Assembly (NCBI GenBank): GCA_019828595.1
Contig: JAHQRK010000005.1
Span: 1 to 64,000, forward strand
DNA from: Aphanomyces cochlioides
Lineage: Eukaryota > Oomycota > Saprolegniomycetes > Saprolegniales > Verrucalvaceae
DNA length: 64,000 bases
Reading direction: 5' to 3'
In this document: piece by piece, positions 30,437-39,584 of the stretch
Layout: each line of letters opens with the position of its first letter
Numbering within the stretch: position 1 is the first letter of the stretch
The notes under the pieces: model-generated
What the model was told of the DNA's origin: nothing
What the model saw: only the letters and a program-made list of their open reading frames with translations
Database searches by the model: none
Translations under genes and position numbers: made by a program

Positions 30437-31885
30437 TTAGAGAGCATAGTTATTGCCGCGGTCCGTGGCGAAGACGACTATAGGGGTTGAGGGGCTTGGT
30501 GATTGTTGAGATTCGCCGTAGCCCAAGAAGAATTGTGAAGAGTCGCTTGCATACGACGTTGTTGAAATCATCGACTGGTTGAATTGATCATCTTCGTCGT
30601 CGTCGTCATAGCCAAGGTCGTTTTCGTACGCGTCTTTGTCGTCGTTTGTTGGGAGCAAATGCTGCATTTGGGCAAAGTCTGCGGGTGTCAGACTGGTAGA
30701 CAAGCTGGAGTCTCTGTCTCCATAATCCGAGGACAGTCGAGACTCTCTGTACATGCCCACGGACAGTTGAGAGTCTCTGTCGCTGTTATCCGCGGACACT
30801 TGAGAGTTTCGTTCGCTGTTCTCCACAGACAGCCTCGAGTCTCTGCCATCTGCACAGCCCCTCGTGCTTTCCATGAATGGCACGGTGGATGCATTGGTGC
30901 TGGCGAAAGACGTGTCTTGGATAAAGCTCGTGTAGCTCTGAGCACTGGTATTCGTGAGGAAAATGTCTTGGCCAGTTGAGTCCGTCCTGAAAATGTCAGG
31001 CTCTGCAGGCTGGATGACCATTTCGTCACTGGGAGTCCTGCCAACATCCACGTCGATTTCTTCCTCGGAGGTGGCGACGAGAGTTGTGATAATTTTTTCT
31101 TCTTTGGGTAATGCAGGGGAGTGCCACGTGAAGAAAGCCGACGTTCCTTGCTCGTGGGGGATTGGCATCTCCACTGGTTCGTCCATCGTCGTGCTGATTT
31201 TGGCGCGCATCTTTTGAGGCGACAAGTCGTACGTTCCATCGTCTTCGGACTCGTCACGGTCGGGGCGGCGACGAAGAAGAATGACACCACCAACGATTGC
31301 GATTGCGGCGACAGCACCACAAATACCAGCGATGATTGCAGTTGAGCTGGAGCTTTTCTTTGGACTGCCAGCGCCTGAAGCAGCCGTTTCCTCTGGCGTT
31401 GCTGATGGAATTATTGCGGCTTCTGGGCTTATTGTCGGAGCGTCCGTGGCAAACGGGGCATCCGTCGATGGACTCTCGGTCGTTTCTACCCTTAGACTTG
31501 TGGTTGGAGCGGTCGTCTCCGGGGCAACTGTGGTCGTTACAGTTGGCGCCGGTGTGGTCGTGGTTGGCTCTGGGGTTGGTTCTATCGTCGTGGTTGGTGC
31601 TTCAGTCGTCGGTGCAGTCGTTGTTGGCGCTGATGTTTTTGGTTTCGGCGTCGTCGTAGGCGGTGGTGGAGTCGTCGTCGGTGGTGGAGGAGACGTCGTT
31701 GGAGGAGGGGGTGTTGTAGTTGGAGGAGGTGGCGGCTGTGTTGTCGTGGGAGGTGGAGATGTCCTTGGCTTGACGATCGGCGTCGGTGAAGGAGTTGGGA
31801 TCGGGGTTGGAGTTGTGTTGGTTGAGTTGGGGGTCTGCCCCGCAACGAGGATCGCGGCCCCAAGTAGACCTAGCAGTCCACGCAT
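30437..31885 (-). CDS. Mucin-like single-pass membrane protein 2
   Basis: 482 residues. The signal peptide is MRGLLGLLGAAILVAG (ATG 31885), followed by a Pro/Thr stalk with PPPPTTTPPPPTT repeats and a helix STAIIAGICGAVAAIAIVGG with RRR anchoring. The tail has EMPIPHEQGTSAFFTWHSP and IFLTNTSAQS, aligning with gene 1. A later part has imperfect repeats of the form DRDSQLSV/SRLSSDYGDRDS, and the end is acidic (DDDDEDDQ). The conserved tail segments with a rapidly changing stalk suggest a paralogous receptor-like family. Confidence 0.8.
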   Translation of the reverse strand: MRGLLGLLGAAILVAGQTPNSTNTTPTPIPTPSPTPIVKPRTSPPPTTTQPPPPPTTTPPPPTTSPPPPTTTPPPPTTTPKPKTSAPTTTAPTTEAPTTTIEPTPEPTTTTPAPTVTTTVAPETTAPTTSLRVETTESPSTDAPFATDAPTISPEAAIIPSATPEETAASGAGSPKKSSSSTAIIAGICGAVAAIAIVGGVILLRRRPDRDESEDDGTYDLSPQKMRAKISTTMDEPVEMPIPHEQGTSAFFTWHSPALPKEEKIITTLVATSEEEIDVDVGRTPSDEMVIQPAEPDIFRTDSTGQDIFLTNTSAQSYTSFIQDTSFASTNASTVPFMESTRGCADGRDSRLSVENSERNSQVSADNSDRDSQLSVGMYRESRLSSDYGDRDSSLSTSLTPADFAQMQHLLPTNDDKDAYENDLGYDDDDEDDQFNQSMISTTSYASDSSQFFLGYGESQQSPSPSTPIVVFATDRGNNYAL

Positions 31886-32970
31886 GACAGGGACCTGAAA
31901 GGAATCAATGAAGTCGCGCACGCCGAGTCGCCGTCGAGTGTGAGAAGCGATGGCTTGGTTCCATCTGTAATGGATGTACTTAAACTCGTTCAAACTGTGG
32001 TTCTACCTCAAGTCTTATCCATCCAAACTTCAGTTTTATATCGAGTTAATCTAAAAGACCTTTATAAGTTAATAAGGTTAATGCGTGTACTTACTGGCCA
32101 TCTGTCGCTGGCTTTCTTTGTGTTTAAAGCTCAAACTCGTCGATTTCAGTCACTGCATACGCAACTTTGGAGCTTGAGCTTGGCTTGAGCTGAATCTCTA
32201 CCATCCTTGCGTCTTTCTTCTATGATACAAGCTGGAAAAGGTCGATTTTTGCATAAAGAAAGGATGTCCAGCTGACTTGAGAGAAATCTTCCGACACTTT
32301 CACCCAAATGGGTTTATCCTTAAATCAATATGGTCATATCAACCGTGGAATTTCAACTCGCTGACCGTTTCAAGAGGAGAGAACATTAAGAAACGCTTGA
32401 GATGGCGGCTTGAAGTTCTTCTTGTAAAGAGTCTTGTGGTGGCTTTGACAGCTTTGAGAGATAAGCGGAAGGCTTGATATGGTCCATTCTGTGGTGGTAC
32501 GCAATTGACAGTCAGAGTCTGATGCCAGTGCGACATACTACAGCAGCCATTTTGCATTATGAAACGTCGTGGATCGTGAAATGGTTTTGACAAAAACAAA
32601 GAGTACAATGACAGGAAACCCGAAGAGATGTTGGTGGAACTTGATGACCAGATGAACGTTGATGAGTTGTAGACTGCTTGTGGGGTTCATTCCTTCAGTC
32701 GTTTGTTTGTACAGAGAGTCCATGCCTTGGAAAATCTCCATCGACCTTGGTTCATTCAGAGCTGGAGCTTCGTGGGGACATTTTGGGAGCATGCAAATGA
32801 TGAGGCAAACATGTCGAGCTCTCCAGTGTAGGTGTGTTATCCTTTTTTTTGGTGATGTTGGATGGGATTGTAACAGGGAAGAGCAGCAAGAAGCAAATGG
32901 ATCAATTGAGTTGACCCGCTGCCGTCTCTGTCTTTTCGTGCGAAGCAGTCTGGTCCTCTTCGAGCAAAAT
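31886..32970. other. Intergenic region, no gene seen
   Basis: Frames here are short or biased. A minus-strand frame (32538-33071) overlaps the 3' part of the next gene but is not protein-like. Nothing else is supported. Confidence 0.4.
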
Positions 32971-33343
32971 TCAATTTGGAACGACGGAGTGGCACCGTAA
33001 AACTTGCAACTTTGTCGACTGACGATTGATGCGCTCTTGCAATTTGACAATCCGCTTGGTTGTGATGCCAAGAGCCACCCAAGTCGACTTGTGTCTTGTT
33101 GGCAGGACGTTCCAGCGCAAGTTGTTCAGTTTCTCTGGCCATGTGCTGCGTGTTCTCCCACACTTTCTGTATCATTTATTATGAGACTGCACCACCAAAG
33201 CAAGGAAAATACCTCCACGAGTCGAGCAAAGCGCTCAATCGAGCTTGAATCTTGTCGACGTCGCCTTGTGAGTTGTGCTCCTTCTTGATCGATGTCTTCA
33301 GGGGCGGGAATGCATCCAAAACTCGCTTAGCCAAAAATGTCAT
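32971..33343 (-). CDS. Hypothetical two-exon protein, 108 aa
   Basis: Exon 1 (33213-33343) starts MTFLAKRVLDAFPPLKTS and continues KKEHNSQGDVDKIQARLSAL. A 46-nt GT-AG intron (33167-33212) joins exon 2, which reads WPEKLNNLRWNVLPTRHKS, then LGITTKRIVKLQERINRQS. Total 327 nt, in frame, ending TGA 32971-32973. It is rich in basic and helical residues. The function is not recognised, and the C-terminus could continue through a further intron. It shares a 122-bp divergent promoter with the plus-strand gene at 33466. Confidence 0.5.
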
Positions 33344-33465
33344 TCTTGTCAACTGTTGATTCCAGAGGTGTCATTTGGTAAATTGAGACTCCAACCACTG
33401 TTTTGTTCGTCGAACGTTGCTCGCTCTGTTTCTTGCTTGTCCCGCTTCATTTTTGGTTGATCGTG

Positions 33466-34074
33466 ATGGCGTGCCGCGCCAGGTTGGTCGCTTTGTCTGC
33501 CTTGGCGGTCTTGGCACGCGGAGGAGACCAGTCTTCATTGTCATCTCACGTCGTTTGGGTTGTTGGTCTCGGAGCTGTTTTTGTGCTACTTGTCGTCTGG
33601 GCCGTGTGCTGGTGCCGTCGAATGAGCCGTCAAGAAGCGTCCTTGCCCATGTCCAAGCCGCAAGAGCCACAAGTCCAACTGAGATCGGAGGAGTCAAGCA
33701 GCAGAGGTGGCTTCTTCGCATGGAAAGAAGATGATGCGACATGCACGCTGGAAAAGCCCATCGAAATGATCGATGAAATTGAATCGTGCTCTTCGTCCAG
33801 GTTCAGCGGATACGTCATGCACACAAACACATCGATGGCTCTTTCCAGCGACGTTGCAGCATCCAGCGACGTTGCAGCATCCAGCGAAGTTGCAGCATCC
33901 GTCGGATCTTCCAACTTTAGCGGCTATCTCAGCACGACGTCCGATGATGTCTCCGAAGTGTATTCAGATGTCCGTGTCACTTCGCGAGTGCAATTTGATC
34001 CAAGAAGCAAAACCACAACCATGTTCTTCTCGGTGGATCCCGTGCCGTCGTCGACTGCTCGAGTTGAAATCTAA
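33466..34074 (+). CDS. Single-pass membrane protein 3 with short repeats
   Basis: 202 residues. The signal peptide MACRARLVALSALAVLARGG is followed directly by a transmembrane helix (VVWVVGLGAVFVLLVVWAV) and a cytoplasmic tail with RGGFFAWKEDD, reminiscent of FFTWHSP in the two mucin-like genes. Three copies of an 18-nt repeat give SSDVAASSDVAASSEVAA. The later Ser-rich part contains two FSGY motifs (RFSGYVMH, NFSGYLST), possible phosphorylation sites. It lacks the long Thr/Pro stalk. ATG 33466 was chosen because it begins the signal peptide. Confidence 0.65.
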   Translation: MACRARLVALSALAVLARGGDQSSLSSHVVWVVGLGAVFVLLVVWAVCWCRRMSRQEASLPMSKPQEPQVQLRSEESSSRGGFFAWKEDDATCTLEKPIEMIDEIESCSSSRFSGYVMHTNTSMALSSDVAASSDVAASSEVAASVGSSNFSGYLSTTSDDVSEVYSDVRVTSRVQFDPRSKTTTMFFSVDPVPSSTARVEI

Positions 34075-34362
34075 TATTTATTTTGGCACCAACGCAAGAG
34101 TTTTTGATCAAGTGCTCGATGATTTACTGAAGTACTTGGACACTCTACGACTTCTCTCGCAGATGTGAACTATAATCATGGACAACATTGAGCCAGGAAA
34201 GGAGGTCCAATCGTACCTTCATCGTCATGAATTATCAATCGACGACTTCGCCTCCGTTGAGTTATTTGTTCATCTTCTAATGAAACTTCGTCTTGATGTC
34301 TTTGTCGTTGAAGTCGGCGTTGTCTTCGAGATCGGAGCCGCATCGTACCAGTCAGGTTGTCG

Positions 34363-34889
34363 TCACGACTCTGTACTACACCCAGCCTTACATCGTGGTC
34401 ACCTATAGCTTACCTTCAAGGAGTTCGAGATCAGTCGAGTCGTCAAACTCAACGAAATCGTCTGGGACCACAAATCCGTCATTTGTATCATATCCATAAG
34501 TGTGATCGGACGGCTCGAATTCAAAGGTATCCTCTGTGGTTTTTAATCTTTGAACAGGGGAGACCGAGGTCGACATTTTAGTCGCGACATTCCATATCAC
34601 TTGGAACTGCGATTTGCACAGAGGACAACTCGACGAAAACTTGGCCCATTCGACTATACAAGCATGGCAGAATGCATGGGAACAGTCAATAAGGGACTGA
34701 TCTTTCTTGCCTTCCAGGCATATCACTACCACAAAGAGATGAAATCAAGGCAGAGAGATCGATCGCACCGCAAGTAGGCTCCTCTTTAATTATTTCTTCC
34801 TTTCTCTCAGAGCTTGTACCTTCTCCAGGAAGATCTTTCTGTCGCGGCGCTTCAGACTTTGGCGCGAAAAATCGACTTCGACCTGGCAT
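34363..34889 (-). CDS. RING finger protein, likely small E3 ubiquitin ligase
   Basis: Three exons (34769-34889, 34414-34725, 34363-34370) with introns of 43 and 43 nt give 146 residues. Splicing of the first intron creates the opening CVICLE of a C3HC4 RING, which continues DCSHAFCHACIVEW and CPLCKSQF. The N-terminus is basic and Lys/Glu-rich. The C-terminus is acidic (EFEPSDHTYGYD, VPDDFVEFDD). The last tiny exon is less certain; if unspliced the frame ends at 34403. RING domains recruit E2 enzymes, and the target is unknown. Confidence 0.75.
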
Positions 34890-34918
34890 TCGAATTTTGA
34901 AAATGACGACCTTCTCAG

Positions 34919-34981
34919 TTATCCGGATGATTCAGGCTGAAGGGGTTGAAGGGTTTAATAGCATGGGGGTGAAGGGTTTTT
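34919..34981. promoter_or_regulatory. TCCGGATGA motif and telomere-like G tract upstream of the RING gene
   Basis: TTATCCGGATGA (34919-34930) begins 30 bp before the RING ATG, and GGGGTTGAAGGGTTTAAT plus GGGGGTGAAGGGTTTTT follow within 50 bp. The arrangement is the same as upstream of IleRS. Confidence 0.45.
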
Positions 34982-35176
34982 CCTTGTCGAGCACTGCAGA
35001 CGACAACATTTACGCAATGACAGTCTTATTGCGATGTACATCTCAATGCTGCTACTTATAGCCAAGTAGACGAAGCTAACGGCTTGAAAGACGAATCTTT
35101 GCCCGATCGTCTGGCTAGAATTGCATCCAAGTCCTCCCTGCTTGTGAGTTTTTGGCATCGCCGTTAGCCCAAGGTC

Positions 35177-35398
35177 TCAGCCCTGACGACAGGACTTGCG
35201 TCTTGGCGCATCGTTCTTTCGCATCTCAGCAAACCTGGGGATAAAGTCGAGGGTTGGTGTGTTTGCAACACACATCAGAATCGTTGGGTAAATGCTTAGT
35301 TCTGCGAGAAAGACCAGTTTTGAGGGCGAAACGTGGCTTTACCGACCAGTGTGACTTTGCATTCTGACGCATGGAGGGGGATCAATAAGCACATCCAT
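35177..35398 (-). CDS. Small spliced hypothetical protein, 58 aa
   Basis: Exon 1 (35347-35398) reads MDVLIDPPPCVRMQSH. A 45-nt intron (35302-35346) leads to exon 2 with LSIYPTILMCVANTP, LDFIPRFAEMRKNDAP and a basic end RRKSCRQG. A competing donor four bases away (GTAAAG, 41-nt intron) gives a different short tail. Not recognised; the first exon may not be the true start. Confidence 0.35.
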
Positions 35399-35578
35399 TA
35401 TCTCTGCGCGGCGTGGAGCTTGGGCACGAGATTTCCCGTCGTTTGCGCTGCCATAGGAGAGTAACGTGTTGCTACAGTATGAAGACTTAATGCTTTGAAT
35501 CTTCGTCGATGGCTACAGTGTCTTTCTTGGATCCGTCGAAGCAGCTGTATTACTTACCACCAAGGAAAAAGCCATAAA

Positions 35579-35835
35579 ATGACCGCAAGCTTTCGCGCGT
35601 CCAGTGATGGCGAATCTTCGCCTCTCGCTGAGTCAGTAGCTCGAGTTTGGTGGGTCGAGATGAAACAGCCACCGATCGGTCAAACCCAGATGATGAATCT
35701 ATCGCGATTCGTCATTGGTTACAGGACGATCAAGGCAAACTCGATCGAATCTTGGCAGTATATACCCGGCTCATGTGCAACTGCCAGAGCCACTTAGATC
35801 TATCGCCTGAGGCCGCAAAAACCACGTTTGTATAG
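35579..35835 (+). CDS. Small spliced hypothetical protein, 71 aa
   Basis: A 20-nt first exon (MTASFRA) and a 41-nt GT-AG intron (35599-35639) lead to a 196-nt second exon reading DETATDRSNPDDESIAIRHW, LQDDQGKLDRILAVYTRLMC and ending KTTFV at TAG 35833-35835. The second exon is convincingly protein-like; the very short first exon is less certain. No family recognised. 35836-36187 is AT-rich and empty. Confidence 0.4.
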
Positions 35836-36187
35836 CTTATTCCATTCTTAAGAATACCGCAGTCGTCTAGCCTTCCTATCACGCTCCACCAGCGCGGAGT
35901 TTTGTCCGAAGGACAAAGTTCCCGCTGTGGACATCATCTTGCAGATTTCGCTTCAAACACATGGATTATCCACTTATCATCCAGTTTCTTGTATAGTAAA
36001 TGTCAAAAATTAAAATTTATACGCTATATTAAACATGAGTTTTATATGCAAAATGAAGTTTGCGGAAATTAATTAGCTAAAATATATGCAATTTAACTTC
36101 CCATATATTTGTATAGCAAGGGGCGCTCCGGTTCGAATCTTGAGAGACCTGAGTTTTCTTTTGCTCATTTTCAAATTCGAGCCCGAG

Positions 36188-36550
36188 ATGACACGCGACA
36201 AAGCCCGTCAAGCAGCGAGTCGACGGAAACAGTACGAGAAGAACCGCGAGAAGGAGCTGGCGGTCGTTCGGACGTATTACGAACAGAACAAGGAGAAGAT
36301 TGCCGCCGTGAAACGATCGTACTATGAGCAAAACAAGGAGCGCATCATGGCGCGCATTCGGGCGTATCGCGAGAAGAACAAGGAAAAGATCGCCGCGGGC
36401 CGAAAAGAATACTTTGAACGAAACAAAGACAAGATCTTGGCCCGCAACCGAAACTACGATCGCAAGAAACAACGTCTGATTGTCCCCACCCACGGGTCTG
36501 AACCTGTTATGTGCCGTCGAACGCATTCGCTTGCGCTCATCCTGAATTAA
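36188..36550 (+). CDS. Charged protein made of 15-residue helical repeats
   Basis: 120 residues. Five tandem repeats with a period of 15 have the form R-x-Y-Y-E-Q-N-K-E-K-I-A-A-x-K (for example RSYYEQNKERIMARI). Tyr and Asn-Lys are fixed, giving a long highly charged helix. Repeats of this kind occur in DNA-binding proteins and beside HNH nuclease domains, but no nuclease follows. The ATG at 36188 was chosen because the upstream part of the frame is hydrophobic and unlike the repeats. It converges on the SPRY gene with 19 bp between stops. Confidence 0.6.
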   Translation: MTRDKARQAASRRKQYEKNREKELAVVRTYYEQNKEKIAAVKRSYYEQNKERIMARIRAYREKNKEKIAAGRKEYFERNKDKILARNRNYDRKKQRLIVPTHGSEPVMCRRTHSLALILN

Positions 36551-36569
36551 TGTTTTCAAATACAACTAT

Positions 36570-37475
36570 TTATTGATCAACGACAAACTCGACCTCAACG
36601 TCTTCGTCGTACGACACGATCGCTGGATACAGGTGCAGGTCCTTGACTTGTTGGAAGGATGGACCATCGCCCAGCGGCTTGCCGTTGAGCTTGAACCCAA
36701 TCGTTTGGAGGTCATAATCGTAGGCGACGGTAAGAACATCGTCTGATTGCAATGGATCTACAAACGGATCGTCTTCGTGTCCGTCTCGTGAGCAGAGCGA
36801 GCCTTTCTGGGCATTGAGGAACCATCCTGTCTTGTGGTAAGCAAAAATGCGTGGGGGGTTGATCACTGGGATCTTCCAGAAGTTGGGCTCTCGCGTGAAT
36901 CCGATGGCAAAAGGATGCCGCAGCGTTGGAGGTAGCGTCAAGCGCACTGTGAAATGATCGGCTGGCTCCTTGGCAATCACAACATTCCAGCCTTCCCCTG
37001 TTGTTCGAACGGTACGACCCAAGTTGACAATGCAGCCAAACTGTCCACAGCGTTCCAAGTCCCACCGTGGCGATGACACAAACGGTCGATTCCCCAACGC
37101 TGCGATTTCGACATGAGGGGGCGGTGGTCGTGGTGTCTCTGTCTTTTGACGTTTTGCTTGGTGTTGTCGATTCTTTTGAGCAGCTGTCTGTTCAGCCAGA
37201 AGTCTTTCAAAGTGCTTGGCTTGCTGGTCGTATCGAACCATGTCTTCCCGCGTTGTTCGGAGTTGCTCGTCGATTTGAGCATCGGCGGTCGCAATTTGTT
37301 GGACAATTGACTGGTACACAGCTTTCTGCGCAGCTTGAAGGTCGAGGAGTTGCTGTCTCTTCTTCTCGAGTTGTTTCTGGGACGCAGCACACGCTTCCTT
37401 CATCTTGAGCACCAATTCTTTCGCCACGGGGTTCGATTCAAGCGAGGCAGCAGTTGGACTCGTCGTCATGCTCAT
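36570..37475 (-). CDS. Coiled-coil SPRY-domain protein
   Basis: 301 residues in one exon. Residues about 18-110 form a Gln/Lys-rich coiled coil (KKRQQLLDLQAAQKAVYQ), with a basic KRQKTETPRPPPP hinge. The C-terminal SPRY domain has GWFLNAQKGSL, DDVLTVAYDYD, TIGFKLNGKPLGDGP and LYPAIVSYDEDVEVEF in the usual order. SPRY domains bind peptide partners. The combination without RING or B-box is not tied to a known pathway. TCCGGATGAT at 37513-37522 lies about 40 bp upstream of the start. Confidence 0.82.
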   Translation of the reverse strand: MSMTTSPTAASLESNPVAKELVLKMKEACAASQKQLEKKRQQLLDLQAAQKAVYQSIVQQIATADAQIDEQLRTTREDMVRYDQQAKHFERLLAEQTAAQKNRQHQAKRQKTETPRPPPPHVEIAALGNRPFVSSPRWDLERCGQFGCIVNLGRTVRTTGEGWNVVIAKEPADHFTVRLTLPPTLRHPFAIGFTREPNFWKIPVINPPRIFAYHKTGWFLNAQKGSLCSRDGHEDDPFVDPLQSDDVLTVAYDYDLQTIGFKLNGKPLGDGPSFQQVKDLHLYPAIVSYDEDVEVEFVVDQ

Positions 37476-37614
37476 CTTGGCGCTGTCGCCTTTTTTGACA
37501 AAGAAATTATTGTCCGGATGATATTCCCGAATACCTAATTACCGGAAAATAGTTCTAAAATACTTGGAAAATCAATAAAATATTTGGAATTTTTCGGAAT
37601 TTTCTTGTATTTTC

Positions 37615-38012
37615 TTACGTGAATTTTCCATTGACGATGACGCAGTACGCGCCAACTCCTGGCAACGCTTGCTCCATGTAGCCCCAAAATCTGCACGCTT
37701 GCTCGGAGCCGCTACCTCTTAGTTGATGGGGAAGGGCGGCGAGGCAATGCTCGTCATGCCACGCTTTGTAGATATTGTATTCATGCTCATTCCTGTGCAG
37801 CTCTTGGGCGTTCTTTGCGCTGGCGACAAGTCTTTTGTAGATGAGATGAACAAACTGCGCATGGATCCCAAGGGCGATACAATTCTTGGATGAATTGGAG
37901 CAAATTAGCAGTGGAGGCAACTTGTCTTGAGGTTGCACAGAGGTGGCTATGACCAGCAGCGCTCGTAGGAATAGCTGGCGGTCTTGCGGGGATATTGTGT
38001 GCGCTGCGGCAG
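37615..38012 (-). CDS. ORF of unknown function downstream of the pseudokinase, start unresolved
   Basis: The frame is convincing from about 38000 to the stop at 37615: ISPQDRQLFLRALLVIAT, DKLPPLLICSNSSKNCIALG, LVASAKNAQELHRNEHEYN, KAWHDEHCLAALPHQL. An acceptor-like CTAAC...CCGCAG precedes it, suggesting a 5' exon, but the matching donor in the pseudokinase puts it out of phase. It is either a separate gene with a missed first exon or an alternative tail. A GTAAGA donor overlaps its end. Confidence 0.4.
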
Positions 38013-38015
38013 AAG

Positions 38016-39584
38016 TTAGTCTTGGTTTTTGAGGATCGTATGGAGCTTGTACGAGAGCGCCATGGCGGCAGGTCGGTCTTTCGGATCGAATGCGAGGCAT
38101 TCCATGGCAAGTTCGAGGATGTCGATGGGTATGTCGTTGGTGAATTCAGGCTGGAGCGTGCCTTGGGCAACTTGGAGGGCGACATGGGCCATGGAAATAT
38201 CTTTGGATTTGTCGCTGAGCAGTTTGAAATATGGATCTTGATGCGTGTCGAGCTCGGCCAAGAGGACGCCCAAGGCATAAATGTCGGCTTTCTCGGTGTA
38301 TTGCCCGCCCGTGAGCACTTCCGGCGCGATCCAAGGCACCATGCCGCTCGTGGGCATCGTTTCTAGCTTCGAGACTCTTCCGATGCCAAAGTTGTGGAGC
38401 TTGGCGTCCCATGCATCATTGAGTAAGATGCATCTCGAGCTGACGTTTCGGTGGAGCGTCGTCGGCTGGAACGAGTGGAGGTAGACGAGCGCGTCGACAA
38501 TGTCGACGGCGATGCGGGTCTTACTGCAGCCAGATTTCGAGAAAGCGGCGTCCCAGTCGAGTTGGCGATGCGACTTTTTGAGATCTTTCTTGAGGCAGCT
38601 CGTTAAATCGCCGCGCGGCATAAACTCGGACAAGACGGCGACGTCGGCGGTCGTCGACCATGTAACGCCAATGAGCTTGACGATCTTGGGATGGTCGAGC
38701 TGGATGGCAAAGCGGATCTCCTGGACGAAGGCTTGGACAGCTTTTGCATCTTTGGCCTTGGACGGCAAGAGCTGCTTCATTGCGACGTCCATGTCTTGGC
38801 CAAACGTCGCGCGGAAGATGGCGCTTCTTTCTCCCTTGTCGAGGAAGCTGATGTTGTGGATATCGCTCTGTGGAATGCGGAACGGCATCAATGCGTCATC
38901 CATGAAGAGAGCGCTGTCCATGGCAAGACGACTGTGTACGCCGACGTAGATGCTGCCAGTGTGTTGCGTGGCCTCAAGGCCTTCTTCAAACTTGCTCGTC
39001 ATCTTGGCTCTCTCCCCCATGCGTTTCAAGAAGCGCGCTCCGAGGATGAAGAGGACGGCAGCGAGGAGCCCAACGAGGACAAAGACGATCGTGCTCGTGC
39101 TGCTGCTCGTCGACGACGTTTCAGTCGGACTCACTCGACTGCAGATCGTGATGGACACCGAGACGTTCGTGTCACTCAGGACGGCTGGGAAGGCGTTGAC
39201 TGCGTAGCCGCACGTTGAGCCGAGCGAGGATTGGAACGACGCATCTGTGAGAGTGCGACAGGGAGCGCAGACCGCATACGTCGGCATGGCGTCGGGATTC
39301 GCCTGTGGGTTGTACGTGCAATCCGTTAGCGCCTTTGTGAATTTCGAGACGAGAGCTTGGCAGTCGGAGCTATCGCACATGTTTGGAAAGGAATACTTGA
39401 TCGACGCCGCCGTCGCGTTGTCCTTGCCGCAGCCTTGGGCAGCTACAAGTTTGCCAGCGGCAGTGATGGTCGAGCAGGAAGTCGTGGAGCAAAACGTCTT
39501 GGGGTCGTTGATCTTGCAGCTCCCTGACGCGTCGCTCACGGCATTGAGGTAGCTCTCAATCGTCGCATTGCACGTCGTCGTCAT
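38016..39584 (-). CDS. Receptor-like TKL pseudokinase with an elicitin-like ectodomain
   Basis: 522 residues. The Cys-rich N-terminal part (FCSTTSCSTI, MCDSSDCQALVSKFTKALTD) resembles elicitins, sterol-binding oomycete proteins. A transmembrane helix (TIVFVLVGLLAAVLFILGA) leads to a kinase fold with VAMKQL, a WIAPEV activation segment, ADIYALGV and a C-lobe to the end. The catalytic loop reads HRNVSS, with Asp changed to Asn, and the DFG motif reads NFG, so both catalytic Asp residues are lost. It should signal without phosphotransfer or act as a decoy. No signal peptide is encoded at this ATG, so an upstream exon may be missing. Confidence 0.78.
   Translation of the reverse strand: MTTTCNATIESYLNAVSDASGSCKINDPKTFCSTTSCSTITAAGKLVAAQGCGKDNATAASIKYSFPNMCDSSDCQALVSKFTKALTDCTYNPQANPDAMPTYAVCAPCRTLTDASFQSSLGSTCGYAVNAFPAVLSDTNVSVSITICSRVSPTETSSTSSSTSTIVFVLVGLLAAVLFILGARFLKRMGERAKMTSKFEEGLEATQHTGSIYVGVHSRLAMDSALFMDDALMPFRIPQSDIHNISFLDKGERSAIFRATFGQDMDVAMKQLLPSKAKDAKAVQAFVQEIRFAIQLDHPKIVKLIGVTWSTTADVAVLSEFMPRGDLTSCLKKDLKKSHRQLDWDAAFSKSGCSKTRIAVDIVDALVYLHSFQPTTLHRNVSSRCILLNDAWDAKLHNFGIGRVSKLETMPTSGMVPWIAPEVLTGGQYTEKADIYALGVLLAELDTHQDPYFKLLSDKSKDISMAHVALQVAQGTLQPEFTNDIPIDILELAMECLAFDPKDRPAAMALSYKLHTILKNQD

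Noticed and set aside
31281..31898. 205-codon Val/Gly-rich ORF opposite mucin-like gene 2
   Set aside because: Same artefact of the Pro/Thr stalk on the other strand.
36128..36150. GGTTCGAATC, a tRNA T-loop look-alike
   Set aside because: The flanking bases do not form a T stem and no acceptor or anticodon arm can be folded around it.
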